Source: Lycium barbarum | Lineage: Eukaryota; Streptophyta; Magnoliopsida; Solanales; Solanaceae | Assembly (NCBI RefSeq): GCF_019175385.1 | Contig: NC_083344.1 | Coordinates: 9,328,725-9,392,724, forward strand | Reading direction: 5' to 3' | DNA: 64,000 nt | Shown: piece after piece, positions 58,101-64,000 of the stretch | How the letters are laid out: each line of letters begins with the position of its first letter | Numbering within the stretch: position 1 is the first letter of the stretch | Notes under the pieces: generated by a model | What the model was told of the DNA's origin: nothing | Seen by the model: the letters and a program-made list of their open reading frames with translations, nothing else | Databases searched by the model: none | Program-made: the position numbers and the translations under genes

Positions 58101-59463
58101 AGTTTTTGCCCCCCAAAGTCAGGTCACCCGAAAACGTTTTCTTAAAAATATTCGTTTGGAGGGTTTCCACTTTGATTTGGTCCAAGGGTACTTCATGAGT
58201 TGTGTTTAACTTTACATATGTGGTTCATATGACTTTTCAGATGTTCCAAAAAAAATCTCGGTGTGTGGGCCCCACCCCAGCAGATACTCCGAGGTTCAAA
58301 AATACGGGATATAACAAAAAATACCTCTGAACTATCCGAAATAGACCATATATACTCTCTGCTTGCATTTGGGACCAAATATACCCTCGTCGTCACTCCA
58401 AGGGACTACATATACCCCTCATGTTAACAGATTTGGTTATATAATGACGGGGAATATACCCTCATCGTCACTCCAAGGGACCACATATACCCCTCATGTT
58501 AACAGATTTGGTTATATAATGACGGGGCGGTCCATGTGGAAAAAAAAAATCCACATGGACATCCACGTGGAAATTGGCAGTCCTTGTCTTTAGGAATAGT
58601 GATTGCAAGTTTAGCTTTAGGCTTTAATTCATATTCCATTATAGTCCATCACTGTTCTCTTGGATTGGTTTATTTTGTTGATGCTTTCAATTGAAATTTA
58701 GCTAAGAAATGAGGCATGAGAAATGATGTAAAAGATGAACAATTATACGAAAGACTATATTTCATGTGTACAATGTTGGGTAGAGTATTGACACTACCAA
58801 GGCTGCTCTTTACCTTCATCAGATGCTGGCATCTCATTGGTGTCCATATGCTCTCTATACATGTAATAATGCTGTGTTTTAATCCTAACGGGTCATCTTC
58901 ATATGTGATTCTAACTGAATTTTCAGATTGTAAATATTGTTTGGTGGATTTTATATGTTCAGTTTCTTCATTTTGTAGTGAGTCATTAGTTCAATCTTTA
59001 GTAGACTACCACACTTTGTTGCAGGAGAAAAGAATCCAAGAGTTGCGGAATATAGGTTTTTTTTTCTTCAGATTTTCGATTAATGTCACTCTTTCTGTTG
59101 TGCTTCTTGCTTTTTTCCTGGTCATGAGAGCACGGGCGAGGAATCACATACACTAATTTTAGCTTGGAAAATCAATAGGGAAGATGGATTTGAAAATTAG
59201 GGTTCTAATTTGGAGTTGGGTGAGGGGTAAAATAATTTTACCCTTTTAATTAGATGATAGGTGGGTCAGGTTATTAGCTTCGGTGGATGTCCGTGTGGAA
59301 TTTTTTTTCCACATGGACTGCCCCGTCAGCATATAACTAAGTTTGTAACATGAGGGGTATATGTGGTCCCTTGGAGTGACAGCGAGGGTATATTTGGCCC
59401 CAAATGCAAACGGAAGGTATATGTGGTCTATTTTGGATAGTTCAGGGGTATTTTTGACCCTTT
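55124..59463. mobile_element. Long-TIR DNA element (about 1.2 kb) split by solo LTR 3
   Basis: The left inverted repeat begins 'aagggtcaaaaa' at 55124-55135 and resumes after the LTR at 58317 with 'tacctctgaactatcc'. The right inverted repeat (about 59255-59463) mirrors it over roughly 200 bp, down to the 'tccatgtgga...tccacatgga' palindromes. The left arm carries a tandem duplication of about 72 bp ('cactccaagggactacatat', 58397 and 58472). The core contains a 146-codon frame (58716-59156) without a recognisable domain, not accepted as a gene. Confidence 0.8.
55136..58316 (-). mobile_element. Solo LTR 3, gypsy-type, 3181 bp, TSD AAAAA
   Basis: On the - strand it starts TGTTATATCCCGTATT and ends GGGTTGGGTCGTGACA. 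The 5-bp flanks are AAAAA on both sides (55131-55135, 58317-58321). Although a poly-A TSD is weak alone, the interrupted TIR is restored exactly when the LTR and one AAAAA are removed, which confirms the borders. It has no internal domain. Near 57926-57955 it contains a perfect palindrome with 12-bp arms (GGGCCAACTCGG). Confidence 0.92.
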
Positions 59464-59575
59464 TCTTTTTTAACTTATTTTGAACCAGCACAAAATTTGA
59501 ACCAGCACACAATAGGGACAGAAGTGCAAATGACCCATAACTGCTACTCCCTCCGATTAATAATAAAGTGTCCAC
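59464..59575. other. Short gap between elements
   Basis: Non-coding. It contains a 'ctccctccgattaataataa' MITE-end-like stretch. Confidence 0.35.
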
Positions 59576-60857
59576 TTAAAGTGTGTTTGGTAGGGAGGAA
59601 ATTTTTTTTCAAAAATAGGTTTTTCAATTTTTCTATGTTTGATTTGTCAAAATGTCTTAAAAAACATTTTCTCTAGGAAAACAAGTTCCTTGAAATTGAC
59701 TTTCTTAATGGAAGTAAAGAAAACAAGTTCCATAGGTAACATTGCAAGTTCATTGTCTCCTCCCCACCCACCCAACACCCCCAACTCCTATCCCTTGAGC
59801 TTTCCACACCCCGCCACCCCCGAACCCTCACTCCTTACCCCTATACATCACCCAAACTACCCCCACCCCACCACCTAACCACCCCTGCACCCCCACGACC
59901 CCTACCTCACCCCACCACTTAACCACCCCCTCCTAACCCCCACCCTCACTACCTCCCTCATCACCCCTACTCCTATCACCACCTACCCCCGACCCCTACC
60001 TCTCACCTCCATACCCCACCCCCACCTTTCAACTTTGCAAAACTAGGCGCTTTTTGAAAATAGTAACTTTCAAAAATAGCAACTTTACAAAAGTAGCCTC
60101 TTTTTAAAAATATTAGTTGCGAAAAGTAGCTACTTTTCAAAAATAGTCATTTTGCAAAAGTAGTCACTTAAGAAAATAGTCACTTTGTAAAAGTAGTCAC
60201 TTTTAGAAAATAGCCACTTTGTGAAAGTAAATACTTTTTGAAGTAGTCAATTTTCATAAATAGTCATTTTGTGAAAATAGTTACTTTTAAAAACTAACTA
60301 CTTTGCAAAAGTAACTATTTTTTAAAATAGCCTCTTTGTGAAAGTATTAAAATAACCATTTTGGAATGTGTCCTTTATTTTGCAAATTTGCATCTTCGAT
60401 CGTTTTGCAAGAAATACATTTTTGCAAAAATATTCATTTTTATGTCACTTTTAAAAAAAATGACCAATTTACAAAATAACTATTTTTTGTGTAACTTTTA
60501 AAAATGGCTAGTTAACAAACGTAGTCACTTTTTTTTGTTGTCTTTCAAAGTGCAAAGTAGTCATTTTTTTGTTGTCTTAGAAAAAGGCTACTTGCAAAGT
60601 TATGTACATAGTCGGTTATCTCATAAAAATAGCCACTGTATGAAAGTAGCATCTTTTTTCAAAATGCGGGGTAGGGAAGGTTGGAATTGAGGGGCGGGGG
60701 GGGGGGGGGGGGTGGAGGAAGTGAGAGGTAGTGGACTGGGGGTTGGATTGGTATTTCCGTCAAACCAAACACAAGAAAATAAGTAGGAAAATCACTTGTA
60801 TTCGAAGAAATTATTTTCTAGGGAAACATTTTCCATCATACCAAATACACCCTTACT
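59576..60857. mobile_element. TIR element with C-rich arm and 'aaagtagtcactttt' minisatellite
   Basis: The ends 'aaagtgtgtttggtaggga' and 'catcataccaaatacaccctt' are imperfect inverted repeats. The left arm has a C-rich tract (59755-60025) and the right arm its G-rich counterpart, including a run of 17 G (60696-60712). The middle (about 60030-60660) is an array of degenerate 'aaaagtagtcacttttaaaa' units of about 17-36 bp. No coding capacity. Confidence 0.65.
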
Positions 60858-61248
60858 TTTTTTTTTTTTTGATTTAAAATGAGTGTCCACTTAAAAAATT
60901 AAGAAAGAAGTAATTTTATTTTTCAATTTCCCTCATTGAATGTTAAGTAATCAGATCCCAATAACAGTTAAAATCCTTATTTTCAATTTCCCCTTTTTTT
61001 TTTTTTTTTGTAATGTCCAGTTGGTGATTAAATAAAATTGTTAGTTACAAAAAAAGAATCCTTATTTTTCTCTAGAAATTAGAACTATTTTCATAAAGGT
61101 GTGCTAAAAGGTAAGAGCGCACTAACCACAGGCAGTACTAGTTTGATTTTGCTCAGTGGGCACTAACGAGTAACCACAGGCAGTACACCAAACAAATTAG
61201 GGCAAAACTCTCACATCAGCTGAATAATTCCCAGCTATTCATTGGAAG
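60858..61248. other. Upstream region of the second RFL-PPR gene
   Basis: AT-rich. It has a 16-bp direct repeat 'taaccacaggcagtac' at 61123-61138 and 61171-61186, and the 'caaattagggcaaaa' block (61193-61207) shared with the region before the first PPR gene. No TATA box could be assigned. Confidence 0.5.
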
Positions 61249-63024
61249 ATGAAGAGAATTTCTCACAATGGTATTGTTCCCTTTATCTCTTTCTTTGCTA
61301 CTTCTCGTTCTTGTTCACCAATTAGAGCTTATTCTTCATACCATAGTAATAAATCCATTTCAGTAAAGGCTAAACTTAACAATTTTGAGAATGTCAAGTG
61401 TTTAGATGATGCTGTTTCTCTCTTCCATCAAATGGTTAAAATGCAGCCTCTTCCTTCAGTTCTCGTCTTCTGTAAATTATTTAAGACCATGCTCAATATG
61501 AAGCATTACTCTGCTGTCATTTCTCTTTTCAGAGAAATACAGAAATTGGGTATCCCTATTAATGGATTCATCTTGAGTATCATCATTAACAGTTACTGCC
61601 TGATGCATCGTGCTGATTGTGGGTTTTCAGTGTTACCCATTTACTTGAAGAATGGTATTCCATTTAATGTTGTCACCTTTAACACCCTAATTAGGGGAAT
61701 CTTTGCTGAAAATAAGGTTAAAGATGCGGTTGAATTATTCAAAAAGTTGGTGAGAGAGAAGATTTGTGAGCCTGACAAAGTCATGTATGCAATTGTCATG
61801 AATGGGCTTAGCAAAAGGGGCCATACTCAGAAAACTTTTAGTTTGCTCCGGTTAATGGAACAAGGAAACACTAAGCCCGACATATACATCTACAGTATTG
61901 TTATAGATGCCCTCTGCAAAGATGGAAACTTAGATGATGCTGTCTATCTTTTGAACGAGATGAAGCAGAAAGGGATTCCTCCGGACATAGTCACGTATAA
62001 TTCATTAATTGACGGTTTGTGTAGGCTTAGTCAGTGGGAAAAGGTTAAGATTTTGTTCTCCGAGATGGTGAACCATAATATTTATCCAAATGTGCGCACC
62101 TTCAACATAGTGATAGATGGATTATGCAAAGAAGGAAAAGTTGAAGATGCCGAGGAAGTAATGAGACACATGATTGAAAAAGGTGTACAGCCTGATATAA
62201 TTACCTACAATGTGATAATGGATGGATGTTGTTTGCGTGGTGAACTGGATAGAGCGAGGAGAGCTTTTAATTTCATGATAGATAGGAACATTGAGCCTGA
62301 CATTATTAGCTATAACATACTAATAAATGGATACTGTAAGGAAAAGAAAGTGGTTGAAGCCATGCAATTGTTTCGTGAAGTTTCAGAAAAGGGATCAAAA
62401 CCTGATATCTTTACCTACAATACTATCTTGCAAGGTCTGTTTGAAGTTGGAAGAATTGGCGATGCCAAAAAAATTTATTCCGAGATGCTATCTGTGGGTC
62501 CTATACCTGATTTATACACGCATGGCACTTTGCTCAATGGTTATTTTAAGTACGGACTTTTTGAAGAGGCTATGTCAATCTTTAATAAGTTGGAAAGAAA
62601 GAGTGAAAATGCCAATATTGAATTTTATAATGTTGTCATTAATGGATTGTGCAAAAATGGTGAAGTCAATAAAGCTCATGCTATTTTTGAGAAGCTTTCT
62701 TCAATGGGATTGCTTCCGAATGTGAGAACATACAATACAATGATTACTGCATTTTGTCTACAAGGGTTGTTAGATGAAACTAAACATATGCTTAGAAAAA
62801 TGGAGGGCAACGGTTGTTTTCCAAACAATGTCACTTATAATATTATTGTGCAAGGATTTCTCAGGTGCAACAAAATTAGTGAAATGACAACTTTCATGAA
62901 GGGAATGGCTGGAAGGGGCTTCTCATTTGATGCAACTACAGCTGAGTTACTGGTAAACGTTATAAGGGAGAATCCTTCGGTGTTTGACATGATACCAGAG
63001 CTTCACACGGAAAAAATGAAGTGA
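61249..63024 (+). CDS. RFL-type P-class pentatricopeptide repeat protein 2, mitochondrial (591 aa)
   Basis: This is an intact intronless paralogue of the gene at 17013-18785, colinear throughout. The N-terminus (MKRISHNGIVPFISFFATS) is basic and hydroxylated, fitting a mitochondrial presequence. Fourteen PPR motifs span about residues 71-561 and are followed by the same ENPSVFDMIPELH tail; no E or DYW domain. Position 5/35 pairs in order are C/N, S/N, N/D, A/D, S/D, N/N, N/D, N/D, N/D, N/D, G/N, N/N, N/N, N/D. By the established PPR code this favours a pyrimidine-rich, especially U-rich, target from motif 6 on, unlike its paralogue. Backbone residues are well conserved between the two. The expected role is sequence-specific binding and processing of a mitochondrial transcript. 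Activity as a fertility restorer is possible but not shown. The 132-codon frame at 62327-62725 is a shadow. Confidence 0.93.
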   Translation: MKRISHNGIVPFISFFATSRSCSPIRAYSSYHSNKSISVKAKLNNFENVKCLDDAVSLFHQMVKMQPLPSVLVFCKLFKTMLNMKHYSAVISLFREIQKLGIPINGFILSIIINSYCLMHRADCGFSVLPIYLKNGIPFNVVTFNTLIRGIFAENKVKDAVELFKKLVREKICEPDKVMYAIVMNGLSKRGHTQKTFSLLRLMEQGNTKPDIYIYSIVIDALCKDGNLDDAVYLLNEMKQKGIPPDIVTYNSLIDGLCRLSQWEKVKILFSEMVNHNIYPNVRTFNIVIDGLCKEGKVEDAEEVMRHMIEKGVQPDIITYNVIMDGCCLRGELDRARRAFNFMIDRNIEPDIISYNILINGYCKEKKVVEAMQLFREVSEKGSKPDIFTYNTILQGLFEVGRIGDAKKIYSEMLSVGPIPDLYTHGTLLNGYFKYGLFEEAMSIFNKLERKSENANIEFYNVVINGLCKNGEVNKAHAIFEKLSSMGLLPNVRTYNTMITAFCLQGLLDETKHMLRKMEGNGCFPNNVTYNIIVQGFLRCNKISEMTTFMKGMAGRGFSFDATTAELLVNVIRENPSVFDMIPELHTEKMK

Positions 63025-64000
63025 ATATTACTTTCGCTTGGTTTATTCGGCTATGATACAATTTCCTTTTATCCCTGCATGTGAAATGGCATCCAATGCA
63101 ATTGCAGAAGTTGAAAAAATAGCAATTAGAACATCGTTTGAGATTTCCAGGCAGGCCTACGGAGGAGGTGAATCACTTTTGATATTTTGATTGTTTTTCC
63201 ACTCTTATTTTCCTTGGATATCGTATGTCATTGCATTCTTAATATGAGTAATAATGTAGGTTCCCTCATGTGGACATGTTATAAGTCTAAGGAATATGAT
63301 CTTCTGTGTTATTTAGTTGTCTCGTGTACTAAGGAATAAGATTTTCTGTGTTATTTAGTGATCCTCCTCGTGTAATATCATTTTCTGTCATTTTGAGAAT
63401 CAATAACTACTGCCTGTAACTTAGAAAATGTTAAGGAAACAATCCTTTCTGACAAGTTCAACCCATTCTTTTGTCCTGAAATTGAAACAGAACATGTTCA
63501 AAACTAATAGGATATACTATATCGGGACGATCAACACAATATTCAAATTATCTTAGATCTTCATCAAAAAAAAAAAAAAAAAATTCAAATTATCTTAGAT
63601 ATATTTCTAGAGGTTTATATATGATCCGAGAATACTGGATGCTTTATTGGGAATTTACATTTTTCATTTTAATAAATTTGTCGGAGATAACTTCATTGTC
63701 CCTTTGACTAATTGTCACTAGAATTCAGAAAGGGCTTGCTCCATATCGTCATTTCCAACTAACTTAGAAGATGGAAGGAGCCGATTTCTTTTGAACATGT
63801 AGAAATCTGTTTGGAATTCTCTACTGTAATTGTTTGTTTCTAATTTTAGATTATGGATTTTAAGTAATCTCTGCATGTTATTGCAAGAATTTGCCGAAAA
63901 AAGGGTTCTGTGTCTGATCTTATATTTCAACACTGTGTTATACCGCATAATTAGAACTTTGCATAATCATAGAAGGGAAGCTTGCGTTATGCTCTGTACT
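63025..64000. repeat. RFL 3' flank, copy C
   Basis: It matches copies A (18786-19440) and B (22735-23170). Landmarks include 'tttgatattttgattgtttt', 'gaggtttatatatgatcc' near 63608 and 'ttctctactgtaattgtt' near 63816. No gene is supported before the window ends; the 76-codon - strand frame at 63718-63948 is not convincing. Confidence 0.8.

Noticed and set aside
58716..59156. 146-codon + strand frame
   Set aside because: It lies in the core of a long-TIR element and has no recognisable domain; part of it is Phe/Leu low complexity.
62327..62725. 132-codon + strand frame
   Set aside because: It lies fully inside the PPR gene in another frame.

Overview
The window is nuclear DNA of a flowering plant, most likely a member of the Solanaceae. 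The evidence is AT-rich intergenic DNA, intronless mitochondrial-type PPR genes of the Restorer-of-fertility-like (RFL) class with the length and layout of petunia Rf-PPR592, plant TIR-NBS-LRR, WAK-like and FAS1 sequences, and a dense nested load of plant transposons. There are no operons, and I see no tRNA, rRNA or CRISPR array.

Only three reading frames look like intact host genes. Two are RFL-PPR paralogues on the + strand (17013-18785, 590 aa; 61249-63024, 591 aa). The third is a small FAS1-domain membrane protein on the - strand (7324-7893, 189 aa). The rest of the recognisable host coding material is broken: a WAK-like kinase pseudogene (5713-7012), a CBSX3-like CBS-domain pseudogene (23538-25182), a short third RFL-PPR fragment (about 33758-33950), and a TIR-NBS-LRR relic (46085-50960) that carries an aspartyl-protease exon fragment, a SINE and a LINE.

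Layout. 1-5.7 kb: non-coding or degenerate DNA with a triple 101-bp tandem repeat and an LTR-like remnant. 5.7-7.9 kb: WAKL pseudogene and FAS1 gene. 8-16.5 kb: a transposon belt with two sister Mutator-like elements, several MITEs, and one 2.3-kb solo LTR with an intact TSD nested in a MITE. 17-19.4 kb: first RFL-PPR and its 3' flank. 20-25.2 kb: 5'-truncated LINEs, a SINE with TSD, an orphan third copy of the RFL 3' flank, and the CBSX3-like pseudogene. 25.6-32.5 kb: a dead hAT element apparently holding an endogenous pararetrovirus fragment between (TA)n tracts. 33.5-40.4 kb: PPR fragment fused to a 5'-truncated Ty1/copia element, itself interrupted by a CACTA element with an exact 3-bp TSD. 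41.5-45.6 kb: C/A-rich minisatellite and a compound satellite (21-bp units, about 165-bp units, (TA)n). 46-51 kb: the TNL relic. 51.6-59.5 kb: two long solo LTRs, the second inside the terminal inverted repeat of another element. 59.6-60.9 kb: a TIR element with a minisatellite. 61.2-64 kb: second RFL-PPR and 3' flank.

Taken together this is a fragment of an RFL-PPR cluster evolving by segmental duplication and eroded by transposons. The two intact paralogues differ at the RNA-specifying residues (positions 5 and/or 35) of 10 of 14 PPR motifs, so they should recognise different mitochondrial transcripts. That is the strongest functional signal in the window.
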